A stretch of DNA of 8,692 nucleotides, from the NCBI GenBank assembly GCA_964343975.1, contig CAYFLU010000143.1, positions 1 to 8,692 of the forward strand, given 5' to 3'. This DNA comes from SCUN01 sp964343975. Its GTDB lineage: Bacteria > Acidobacteriota > Vicinamibacteria > Vicinamibacterales > SCN-69-37. A program made the position numbers and the translations under genes. How positions within the stretch are numbered: the stretch's first letter is position 1; every line of letters begins with the position of its first letter. The notes beneath the pieces are model-generated. The model did not search any database and was not told where the DNA came from. It saw nothing but the letters and a program-made list of their open reading frames with translations. Shown in pieces: positions 1 through 5,236 of the stretch.

Positions 1-1
1 C

Positions 2-754
2 GGCGCCGGCGGCACGCCCATTCAGTACTGGATCGTGAAGCCGCCGAAGTTCGATCCGGCGAAGAAGTATCCGGTCGTGTTCCTGATCCACGGCGGCCCG
101 CAGGGCGAGTGGGGCGACGGCTGGTCGTACCGGTGGAATCCGACGTTGTGGGCGGCGCAGGGCTGGGTCGTGGTGGCGCCGAATCCACGCGGCTCTTTCG
201 GCTTCGGCCAGAAGTTCGTCGACGAGATCTCGCAGGACTGGGGCGGCAAGGTCATGACGGATCTCACGGCCGTGTTCGACGCGGCGGTGAAGCTGCCGTA
301 TGTCGATGCCACGAAGCAGGGCATTGCGGGCGCGAGCTACGGCGGCTACGCCGTCGATTGGCTGATCGCGCATACCAACCGCTTCAAGGTGGCGGTGTCG
401 CACGACGGCGTGTTCAATCTCGACTCGATGTCGCTCAGCACCGAGGAGCTCTGGTTCAGCGATTGGGAAATGGGCGGGTCGGGCCTCAGCGCGGCCGCGC
501 GCGCGAACTTCGCGAAGTGGTCACCGCATCGCTTCGCGCAGAACATCAAGACGCCGACGCTCGTGATCACGAACGAACTCGACTTCCGCGTGCCGGTCGA
601 TCAAGGGCTGCAGCTCTTCACGGCGCTCCGCCGCAACGGCGTGCCGAGCAAGGCGATCGTGTTTCCGGATGAAGGACACTGGGTCCTCAAGGCCCAGAAC
701 AGCAAGTTCTGGCACGATACCGTGTTCGACTGGGTCGGGCAGTACCTGAAGTAG
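2..754 (+). CDS. S9 family peptidase (prolyl oligopeptidase / acylaminoacyl-peptidase type), C-terminal part
   Basis: This is the alpha/beta-hydrolase catalytic domain of a serine peptidase that cleaves oligopeptides or N-acyl amino acids; the N-terminal beta-propeller expected in the family lies beyond the left edge. The frame is open from base 2, so the GTG at 35 is not the true start. Numbering from that GTG, the HGGP oxyanion-region motif is at residues 19-22, the conserved PNPRGS block at 49-54, and the nucleophile elbow GASYGG gives Ser101. Asp183 in ELDFRVP and His215 in DEGHW complete the triad, in family order and spacing. The C-terminus ends normally in an amphipathic segment (FDWVGQYLK). 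No signal sequence can be judged because the 5' end is missing; relatives in this phylum are often secreted. The stop at 752-754 directly abuts the stop of the convergent regulator gene, leaving no room for a separate terminator. Family call is firm; substrate is unknown. Confidence 0.95.
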   Translation, partial: GAGGTPIQYWIVKPPKFDPAKKYPVVFLIHGGPQGEWGDGWSYRWNPTLWAAQGWVVVAPNPRGSFGFGQKFVDEISQDWGGKVMTDLTAVFDAAVKLPYVDATKQGIAGASYGGYAVDWLIAHTNRFKVAVSHDGVFNLDSMSLSTEELWFSDWEMGGSGLSAAARANFAKWSPHRFAQNIKTPTLVITNELDFRVPVDQGLQLFTALRRNGVPSKAIVFPDEGHWVLKAQNSKFWHDTVFDWVGQYLK

Positions 755-1459
755 TTACCCGTCGATCGTTTTCACGGCGTCGGGCCCGTATTGGGCGAGC
801 ATGTCGGCAAGCGTTTTCCCGGGTTCGTCCCGGAAGGGCTTGCCGACCGGCCGCACCGCCGCCATGCGGTCGAGCCGGAAGTTGCGGAAGTCCCGGCGCC
901 GCTCGCACCATGCCGCGAGCGTCCAGCTCTTCCCCCAAAAGAACACGCCGAGCGGCCGGATCGTCCGGTCGCTCGCGCGTCCCTCCGCATCCGCGTACGT
1001 CACCCGCAGCTTGCGGCGATCGATCAGTGCCGCGCGCGACACGCTGAGCGCATCGGCGCCGCCCTTCGTGATCGTCGGCGGCACGAACATCCGCGTCTCC
1101 GACAGGAGCGGTGCGAGATCCTTCGGCACCACCGCAGACACCTTGCCGAGAATCGCATCGGCCGCGCGCGCGAGGGCCGGGTCGCCGACCTGGCGGACGA
1201 TGCGCACGCCGAGCACGAGCGCCTGCAGTTCCTCACGGTTGAACATGAGCGGCGGCAAGTCGTAGCCCGGACGCAGCCGGTACCCGACGCCGGCTTCGCC
1301 GTCGATCGGCGTGCCGGCCGTCATCAGATCGCGCACGTCGCGATACACCGTGCGGTCCGACACACCCAGGCGTTCTGCGAGAAACGTCGCCGTCGTGACG
1401 CCGCGCCGGCGCTGCTGCAGCAGACGCACGATCTGAAACAGGCGGTCGGCGCGGCGCAT
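755..1459 (-). CDS. HTH-WYL (YafY-type) transcriptional regulator
   Basis: A 234-residue DNA-binding regulator of the usual length for YafY-like proteins. The N-terminal helix-turn-helix of the HTH_11/DeoR-like type covers about residues 4-60, with a recognition helix around LGVSDRTVYRDVRDL (about 31-45) and a wing region GVGYRLRPG (about 57-65). A linker leads to a WYL ligand-sensing domain at about residues 139-205, with the family signature GKSWTLAAWCERRRDFRNFRLDRM-like block; the aromatic-hydrophobic core reads W-T-L, as in several YafY subfamilies, rather than W-Y-L. The ATG at 1457-1459 aligns with the typical MRRADRLF start, although no Shine-Dalgarno is evident. It lies 12 nt behind the VOC gene on the same strand, so the two are probably co-transcribed. 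Such regulators are often found beside VOC or DinB genes; the ligand is unknown. The inverted repeat at 1891-1912 is a candidate site for it, by position only. Confidence 0.9.
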   Translation of the reverse strand: MRRADRLFQIVRLLQQRRRGVTTATFLAERLGVSDRTVYRDVRDLMTAGTPIDGEAGVGYRLRPGYDLPPLMFNREELQALVLGVRIVRQVGDPALARAADAILGKVSAVVPKDLAPLLSETRMFVPPTITKGGADALSVSRAALIDRRKLRVTYADAEGRASDRTIRPLGVFFWGKSWTLAAWCERRRDFRNFRLDRMAAVRPVGKPFRDEPGKTLADMLAQYGPDAVKTIDG

Positions 1460-1471
1460 CGTCGGATTGTG

Positions 1472-1831
1472 TCACGCGGTCGCTTCTTCAACGAGGCCGA
1501 TGACCTGGCCTTCCGGATCCGCGAACATCGCGAGCGTCACACCGGGCATCTCCGTGCGCGGCACGACCACCGTGCCACCCGCGGCCGTGATCTCGGCGAG
1601 CTTCGCCGCGATGTCGGGCGCCGCGATGTAGAACGTCACCCACGGCTTCTGATTGGGCCAGGCCGGGCCGATCCCACCCGGGATGCCCTGATCGGTGCCC
1701 GTGTTGGCCACGCCGTAGGCGCCCATGCCCGGTTCCGTCTGGAACGACCAGCCGAACACCGTGCGGTAGAACGACTGCAGCTGGGGCGCGTTCGCGCCCG
1801 TCACTTCAAACCACTTCACTGGATTGCCCAT
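1472..1831 (-). CDS. VOC family protein (glyoxalase / bleomycin-resistance fold)
   Basis: A 119-residue single-unit VOC protein, the normal size for one polypeptide of this dimer-forming family. It opens with the diagnostic strand-helix block (KWFEVTGANAPQLQSFYRTVFGW, residues 6-28 region) and closes with the second-module signature MFADPEGQVIGLVE (about 103-116). The middle strand WVTFYIAAPDI starts the second beta-alpha-beta module. The usual His/His/Glu metal set is not obvious: a Glu is present in each module but the first-position His is replaced, so a metal-independent or binding role is as likely as catalysis. The ATG at 1829-1831 has a good Shine-Dalgarno, GAGGGAG (complement of 1837-1843), 5 nt upstream. 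It leads the unit containing the WYL regulator and is divergent from the GNAT gene across a 96-nt gap. Family is clear; the reaction cannot be named. Confidence 0.9.
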   Translation of the reverse strand: MGNPVKWFEVTGANAPQLQSFYRTVFGWSFQTEPGMGAYGVANTGTDQGIPGGIGPAWPNQKPWVTFYIAAPDIAAKLAEITAAGGTVVVPRTEMPGVTLAMFADPEGQVIGLVEEATA

Positions 1832-1836
1832 GTCTG

Positions 1837-1843
1837 CTCCCTC
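1837..1843 (-). promoter_or_regulatory. Shine-Dalgarno of the VOC gene
   Basis: The minus strand reads GAGGGAG five nucleotides before the ATG at 1831. This fixes the start of the VOC gene. It contrasts with the divergent GNAT gene, which lacks a properly spaced site. Confidence 0.75.
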
Positions 1844-1890
1844 ATCTGGTTGGTGTGGCGTTGTTCAGTGCAGGGATCGTGACAGGGGGC

Positions 1891-1912
1891 TCCTGACAGC
1901 GTGGTGTCAGGA
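1891..1912. promoter_or_regulatory. Inverted repeat, candidate operator for the divergent VOC-WYL / GNAT genes
   Basis: Perfect 8-bp arms TCCTGACA and TGTCAGGA are separated by 6 nt. The left arm contains the -35 hexamer of the GNAT promoter and the right arm fills the spacer up to 4 nt before the -10, so a bound dimer would block RNA polymerase. A further TGACAG copy sits at 1880-1885. It lies in the 96-nt gap between divergent genes, one of which is in a unit encoding a WYL regulator. Binding by that regulator is inferred from position only. Confidence 0.5.
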
Positions 1913-1921
1913 TGGGATACT
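1893..1921 (+). promoter_or_regulatory. Sigma70-type promoter of the GNAT gene
   Basis: A -35 CTGACA (1893-1898, 5 of 6 matches to TTGACA), a 17-nt spacer, and a -10 GATACT (1916-1921, 4 of 6 matches). The expected start of transcription is around 1927-1928, which is the ATG itself, implying a leaderless mRNA. Predicted from pattern only. Confidence 0.5.
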
Positions 1922-1927
1922 GAGGCG

Positions 1928-2437
1928 ATGACCCACACCACCGACCTCCGCATCGCGCCCGCGACGCCTGAGGATGTGCCGCACATCCTGCGGTTCATCA
2001 AGGAACTGGCCGACTACGAGAAGTTGCTGCACGAGGTCACGGGCAGCGAGGACGATCTCCGGCGCGAGCTGTTTGGTCCGGATCCGGTGGCGCGTGTCGT
2101 GATCGCGTGGTGGCAAGGCGCACCGGCGGGCTACGCGCTCTACTTCTTCAATTTCTCGACGTTTCTCGTGCGGCCGGGGCTGTATCTCGAAGACCTGTAC
2201 GTGACTCCGTCGCTGCGCGGGCGGGGGATTGGCCGCGCGTTGCTCGCGCACCTCGCGGCGATCGCCGTGGCGCGCGGGTGCGGGCGGATGGAATGGTCGG
2301 TGCTCGACTGGAACGAATCCGCGCTGCGCGTGTATCGCGGGATCGGCGCGGTGCCGATGGGCGACTGGACGGTGCAGCGGCTGACGGGCGAGGCGCTGAC
2401 CTCGCTCGCCGCTGCCGCTAGCGTTCGCCGACCGTGA
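1928..2437 (+). CDS. GNAT N-acetyltransferase, SSAT / thialysine acetyltransferase-like
   Basis: A 169-residue cytosolic acetyl-CoA-dependent N-acetyltransferase. The N-terminus (LRIAPATPEDVPHILRFIKE, then LADYEKL) and the segment GYALYFF...YLEDLYV resemble the spermidine/spermine N1-acetyltransferase (SSAT) and thialysine acetyltransferase branch, where an acidic pocket binds polyamine-like amines. The acetyl-CoA pyrophosphate loop is LRGRGIG (residues 96-102). The C-terminal WNESALRVYRGIGA block (128-141) supplies Tyr136 at the position of the conserved catalytic Tyr of the fold. A small amine such as a polyamine or lysine analogue is the likely acceptor; this is inference from similarity. 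The ATG at 1928 is preferred over an in-frame GTG at 1901, because the latter lies inside the promoter spacer and the added residues do not look like GNAT. The only GAGG (1922-1925) is 2 nt from the ATG, too close for a normal ribosome-binding site. The 3' end overlaps the antisense small ORF by 20 nt. Confidence 0.9.
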   Translation: MTHTTDLRIAPATPEDVPHILRFIKELADYEKLLHEVTGSEDDLRRELFGPDPVARVVIAWWQGAPAGYALYFFNFSTFLVRPGLYLEDLYVTPSLRGRGIGRALLAHLAAIAVARGCGRMEWSVLDWNESALRVYRGIGAVPMGDWTVQRLTGEALTSLAAAASVRRP

Positions 2438-2537
2438 TTTCCTGACGGCTGTCCTGGTCGAGGCCGTACGCCACACCGAACACCACGCGGGAAATGGCCA
2501 GCAGCGCTCCGATCACGATCCACGTTGTCATCGACAT
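2418..2537 (-). CDS. Predicted 39-residue single-span membrane protein
   Basis: A short ORF that begins MSMTTWIVIGALLAISR and ends in a polar tail, DQDSRQEITVGER. Residues 6-26 form one hydrophobic span with an unusual Arg17 in the middle. Third codon positions are G or C in about 31 of 38 sense codons, matching neighbouring real genes, and the first in-frame stop upstream is only three codons before the ATG, so the start is well bounded (the second ATG at 2531 is an alternative). No Shine-Dalgarno is visible. The layout, an N-terminal helix followed by a short charged tail with an R-x-E-I element, resembles the small DUF3185-like membrane proteins, but I cannot confirm membership. It is convergent with the GNAT gene and overlaps its last 20 bases. 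Function unknown. The rest of 2438-2629 holds no other gene that I can see. Confidence 0.4.
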   Translation of the reverse strand: MSMTTWIVIGALLAISRVVFGVAYGLDQDSRQEITVGER

Positions 2538-2602
2538 GTGGGACTAATCGGCATCGGCCGGCCGTTCTGTAGGCAGAATTCCTTCGCATCGCGCCCGCTC
2601 CT

Positions 2603-2627
2603 CGAAGCCGATACACTTACGGCTTCG
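2603..2627. repeat. 8-bp inverted repeat enclosing a -10-like box before the orphan gene
   Basis: Perfect arms CGAAGCCG (2603-2610) and CGGCTTCG (2620-2627) flank the 9-nt ATACACTTA, which contains TACACT, a 4-of-6 match to TATAAT. The right arm ends 2 nt before the ATG at 2630. It may be an operator over the -10, or an RNA hairpin if transcription starts further upstream. No convincing -35 was found at the right spacing. Confidence 0.35.
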
Positions 2628-2629
2628 TC

Positions 2630-3844
2630 ATGTTCGCCCGCCTGTGTGAGTTGATGACCCCGGTGCTGGCTGGACCGGCCCGCGCGGAGATCGTCGCGGC
2701 GGCCGCCGCCGAACCGCGCATGCCCGATGCCCTGGTGTCGCTCGGGTACGGCGTGGCGGGGCATGCGTTCCAGACCTCGCGCGGCGCCGTGCGATTCGCG
2801 AAGGTGATCGAGCGTTTCGATGCGGAGTGTCGCGCGGAGGGCCTCCACGCCTTGCACGACTGGGATGGCGTGTCGCCGCATCCGCACGCCGACACGGTGC
2901 CGATCGACGTCCTGAACTACATCGCGGATCTGCGTCGCAACGACGCCACCGACCATCGCGTGCTGGCGATCCTGCTCGACTACTACTTCCTCCACGTACT
3001 CTCGCTCATGGCGCTGCGCGCGTGGGACGACGGCGATGCGGACACGAACATCGAGCTGCTGGGGCTGCTGCTGGCGGCGTTGCAGGGGCCGCACGGCAGC
3101 GGGCAGCGGTTCGTCGAGGATCCGGAAACGCTGTGGCTCTTCGCCTCGTCCCGGTTCGAGCGCGACGGACGCGGATTCGCCCGGCTCCTCGAGCGCGTGC
3201 AGTCACTCGGTCAGCCGCATCAACTGCGCGTCGCGCTCGGCCACGCCGGTGCGTTGAGCTGTCACCTGCGGTTCGGTCGTGAGGCGACCTACGCCGGTGA
3301 TCTCGCGGCGCTGCGCGCCGACAACGCGACCGACTACCCGTGGCTGCGCTTCGCCGTGCTCACGTTGCTGGAGGCGCTCGATCGCGATGCCTCGGCGCCC
3401 GAGTGCACGCACTATCTCGAGGCGCTGGTCGGCGCGCTCAGCGCGGATCCGGAGTGGTTGATGGCCGACCACGAGGTGGCTGCGCGTGTGGCCGCGCATC
3501 GCGATGCGCTGCGGAGGGCCACCGAGACGTTCCGCCCGGGCGACGCGGGCTACTCGCCGCTGGCGCTCTTTTACAACTTCTCGCACAACATCGTGAAGGG
3601 CGCCGTCGTCGACGCGATGCTGTGGGGCGATCCTTGGAACGTCACGTTGAACGACCTCTTCACGTCGGACGGCGCGCTTTCACACCACGCGTCGCCGCTC
3701 GGCCGGCGTCAGAAACTGGCCGTCACGTTGATGGACTATGCGCGCAAGAACCCGCATCGGATCGATGGCCGGCCGGTGCCGGTCATTGTGTACGACCCGG
3801 CCAGCGGGCGCCGCCTGCTCGATGGCCTCCGCCGAGCCATATAA
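2630..3844 (+). CDS. Conserved-looking orphan protein of unknown function (404 aa)
   Basis: I do not recognise this family. The protein is soluble-looking, rich in predicted helix, and has no signal peptide. Visible landmarks are a His/Asp-rich segment HDWDGVSPHPHAD (about residues 76-88), a hydrophobic-aromatic helix LLDYYFLHVLSLMALRAW (about 115-132) preceding an acidic DDGDAD run (133-138), and a C-terminal block LALFYNFSHNIVKGAVVDAM (311-330) followed by LWGDPWNVTLNDLF (331-344). The cluster of His and Asp could bind a metal, but no known metal-site signature is complete. The ATG at 2630 is the first start in the frame; there is no Shine-Dalgarno, and an inverted repeat lies directly upstream. 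Codon use with strong G/C at third positions supports coding. It stands alone: the gene before it is a convergent-facing small ORF, and the cytochrome gene 50 nt downstream has its own promoter. Confidence 0.8.
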   Translation: MFARLCELMTPVLAGPARAEIVAAAAAEPRMPDALVSLGYGVAGHAFQTSRGAVRFAKVIERFDAECRAEGLHALHDWDGVSPHPHADTVPIDVLNYIADLRRNDATDHRVLAILLDYYFLHVLSLMALRAWDDGDADTNIELLGLLLAALQGPHGSGQRFVEDPETLWLFASSRFERDGRGFARLLERVQSLGQPHQLRVALGHAGALSCHLRFGREATYAGDLAALRADNATDYPWLRFAVLTLLEALDRDASAPECTHYLEALVGALSADPEWLMADHEVAARVAAHRDALRRATETFRPGDAGYSPLALFYNFSHNIVKGAVVDAMLWGDPWNVTLNDLFTSDGALSHHASPLGRRQKLAVTLMDYARKNPHRIDGRPVPVIVYDPASGRRLLDGLRRAI

Positions 3845-3855
3845 CCGTTAGCGCA

Positions 3856-3883
3856 TTGACAAGTACTGGCTTACCAGTATTTA
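3856..3883 (+). promoter_or_regulatory. Promoter of the cytochrome c / four-His membrane protein unit
   Basis: A perfect -35 TTGACA (3856-3861), a 16-nt spacer and a -10-like TATTTA (3878-3883, 3 of 6). The expected start is near 3890, about 5 nt before the ATG at 3895, again giving an almost leaderless transcript. The AT-rich composition here stands out from the GC-rich surroundings. Confidence 0.6.
3864..3879. promoter_or_regulatory. Palindromic candidate operator in the promoter spacer
   Basis: TACTGG and CCAGTA form a perfect 6-bp inverted repeat around CTTA. It fills almost the whole spacer between the -35 and -10 boxes, the classic place for a repressor site. The symmetric TGG...CCA form is compatible with GntR- or TetR-type dimers, but no such regulator gene is in the window, so its binder is unknown. 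Confidence 0.5.
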
Positions 3884-3894
3884 GTTGCAAAGAA

Positions 3895-4431
3895 ATGACC
3901 GCCTCCTCTCCCGCACGCACCGCGCGCGTGCTTACTTTCTGCGCGATCCTCGCCGTCGGCGCCGCCGGCTGCGAATACGGCGTCGAATCACCCACCACGC
4001 CCACCGACACCACCACATCGTCGACCACCACGGCGACGACCACGACGACGACGACCACGACCGGCACCACGACGGGCACGACCACCGGCACCACGGGGAG
4101 CACCGGATCCACCGGTAGCACGGGCTCGACGGGCAGCACGGGGTCGACGGGGGGCACCACGACCACGGGCCTCACGTACGTGAAGGACATCGCGCCGATC
4201 ATGTCGGCCGACTGCACGTCGTGCCACGGCCCCACGCGTCGCGATGCGGGCTATGACCTCTCGACGTATGCCGGCGTGATGAAGGCCGTGTCGTCCACCA
4301 CCGCCAACGCCAAGCTGGTGCGCGTCACGCAGGCGGGCGGTCTCATGTACGGCCAGTTCAAGAGCAACGCGGCCACCAAAGCGAAGACGATCTACGACTG
4401 GGTCGTCACCTACAAAGCCGCCCAACAGTAG
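3895..4431 (+). CDS. Lipoprotein c-type cytochrome with Thr/Gly-Ser-Thr linker
   Basis: A 178-residue exported electron-transfer protein. Residues 1-25 form a signal peptide (Arg8 and Arg11 then a hydrophobic core) ending VGAAGC, a lipobox-like site with Ala at -3, so Cys26 is probably lipidated. Residues 38-92 are a low-complexity linker, first Thr-rich, then six Gly-Ser-Thr repeats. The domain after it has one haem-binding CTSCH (107-111), followed by YDLSTYAGVMKAV and GGLMYGQF; Met151 in the latter is the best candidate for the second axial haem ligand. The domain resembles the short cytochrome c modules common in Planctomycetota and Acidobacteriota (DIAPI...C..CHG). The frame is open far upstream, but the ATG at 3895 is chosen because it starts the signal peptide and follows the promoter. 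No Shine-Dalgarno. It is followed after 14 nt by the four-His membrane protein, a likely redox partner. Confidence 0.85.
   Translation: MTASSPARTARVLTFCAILAVGAAGCEYGVESPTTPTDTTTSSTTTATTTTTTTTTGTTTGTTTGTTGSTGSTGSTGSTGSTGSTGGTTTTGLTYVKDIAPIMSADCTSCHGPTRRDAGYDLSTYAGVMKAVSSTTANAKLVRVTQAGGLMYGQFKSNAATKAKTIYDWVVTYKAAQQ
4009..4165 (+). repeat. Low-complexity ACC/ACG tract and six 9-nt Gly-Ser-Thr repeats
   Basis: From about 4009 to 4095 almost every codon is ACC or ACG (Thr), broken by single Gly codons. From 4096 to 4149 there are six tandem 9-nt units that all encode Gly-Ser-Thr but use different codons (GGG/GGA/GGT/GGC, AGC/TCC/TCG, ACC/ACG). The protein repeat is kept while the DNA has diverged, so it is an old, protein-level repeat. 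It forms the flexible linker of the cytochrome. Confidence 0.85.
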
Positions 4432-4433
4432 GC

Positions 4434-4439
4434 AGGGAG
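4434..4439 (+). promoter_or_regulatory. Shine-Dalgarno of the four-His membrane protein gene
   Basis: AGGGAG lies 2 nt after the cytochrome stop codon and 6 nt before the ATG at 4446. It supports that start and tight translation downstream of the cytochrome gene on one mRNA. Confidence 0.8.
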
Positions 4440-4445
4440 TTTCTG

Positions 4446-5162
4446 ATGCGGATCAAATCGGTATCGATGGCGGTGTGTGCCGCCGTGCTGTTCTCAGCCG
4501 CTCCAGCGTGGGCCTCCGACGTGCAATTGCGTCTGCCGTCGTTGTTGTCGGCGGCCACGCCCACGCCGACCGGCCTGCGTTTCGAGAAGCCCAACACGCC
4601 CGCGTCGTTGCCGTTCGTGCGAGACGCTGACGGGACGGCATCCGCCACCCCACTGACGTTCGACGTGAAAGACATCGTGGCCACGGCCGCCGCGCAAACG
4701 CCGGTGGGACCGCCGCCGTTCGAGTACAGCGACGGCTATCGCACGCGCGCGAAGATCCACAAGCTCTCGTCATGGGTGATGCTGCCGCTCTTCGGCCTCG
4801 AGGCGTATCTCGGCCAGAAGATGTTCAACGATGTCAGCGAAGCCACCGACAGCACGACCAAGCTGCATCGGTCGATCGCGTGGGGCATCGGCGGGCTCTT
4901 CGCGGTGAACACCGTGACGGGGCTGCCCAATCTGCTCGAGGGACGCAGCGATCCGAACAAGAGCGACCTGTCGCTGATCCACGGCATCTTGATGCTCGTG
5001 GCGGATGCGGGCTTCCTGGCCACGGCGCTCACGCAGCCCGATCACCGCACGTCGGCGGGGCTCGAGATCTACACGCCGAAGAAGAACCAGCACCTCACGA
5101 TCGCCTACGCCTCGATCAGCGTGGCCACGGTCGGCTACCTGCTCGCGCTCTTTGGAAAGTAG
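4446..5162 (+). CDS. Four-helix membrane protein with conserved-looking His (putative b-haem protein)
   Basis: A 238-residue protein with a clear signal peptide (MRIKSV, hydrophobic core, cleavage after AWA at residue 23), a Pro/Ala/Thr-rich extracytoplasmic stretch to about residue 95, then four predicted membrane helices at about 107-126, 142-160, 175-196 and 216-236. Each helix carries a His at or near one end: His105 (KIHKLSSW), His141 (LHRSIAWG), His179 (LIHGILML) and His216 (NQHLTIAY). A four-helix bundle with His pairs is the layout of cytochrome b561-like haem proteins, so haem binding is a reasonable inference, not a recognised family hit. TGLPNLLEGRSDPN between helices 2 and 3 is another likely conserved patch. 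The start is fixed by a strong Shine-Dalgarno. It sits 14 nt behind the lipoprotein cytochrome c, which suggests electron transfer between the two. After the stop, 5163-5201 holds nothing I can name, and no terminator was seen. Confidence 0.75.
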   Translation: MRIKSVSMAVCAAVLFSAAPAWASDVQLRLPSLLSAATPTPTGLRFEKPNTPASLPFVRDADGTASATPLTFDVKDIVATAAAQTPVGPPPFEYSDGYRTRAKIHKLSSWVMLPLFGLEAYLGQKMFNDVSEATDSTTKLHRSIAWGIGGLFAVNTVTGLPNLLEGRSDPNKSDLSLIHGILMLVADAGFLATALTQPDHRTSAGLEIYTPKKNQHLTIAYASISVATVGYLLALFGK

Positions 5163-5201
5163 GGGGGAAAGTAGCCGGAACTAACCGTTCATTCAGCGGA
5201 T

Positions 5202-5230
5202 TTGACGCGTCCCGGTCACGGGTGTAGCGT
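5202..5230 (+). promoter_or_regulatory. Promoter of the riboswitch-SPFH transcript
   Basis: A -35 TTGACG (5202-5207, 5 of 6), a 17-nt spacer and a weak -10 TAGCGT (5225-5230, 3 of 6) preceded by TG. Transcription would begin near 5237, just where the riboswitch P1 stem starts, and that agreement raises confidence. A CCCG-GTCA-CGGG mini-palindrome lies in the spacer. Confidence 0.55.
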
Positions 5231-5236
5231 CGAAGA

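Noticed and set aside
791..1882. Long open plus-strand frame (363 codons) antisense to the VOC and WYL genes
   Set aside because: Its product is Arg/His-rich without recognisable domains, and both opposite-strand genes are clear family members. Long antisense frames are common in GC-rich DNA.
1901..1927. Upstream GTG start for the GNAT gene
   Set aside because: It lies in the promoter spacer and inverted repeat, and the extra residues do not extend the GNAT fold.
2565..2578. TTCTG-N4-CAGAA inverted repeat as a damage-response (LexA-type) operator
   Set aside because: Arms are only 5 bp, it does not match a LexA consensus I can state for this group, and no promoter could be placed around it.
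3340..3894. Upstream extension of the cytochrome frame into the orphan gene
   Set aside because: The extension is Arg/Gly-rich shadow sequence; the signal peptide begins at the ATG at 3895, right after a promoter.
4096..4149. Tandem 9-nt units as a CRISPR or regulatory repeat array
   Set aside because: The units are in frame, encode Gly-Ser-Thr with varied codons, and have no spacers; they are a protein linker.
5211..5222. Mini-palindrome CCCG-GTCA-CGGG before the riboswitch as a terminator for the upstream unit
   Set aside because: The stem is only 4 bp and no T-run follows.
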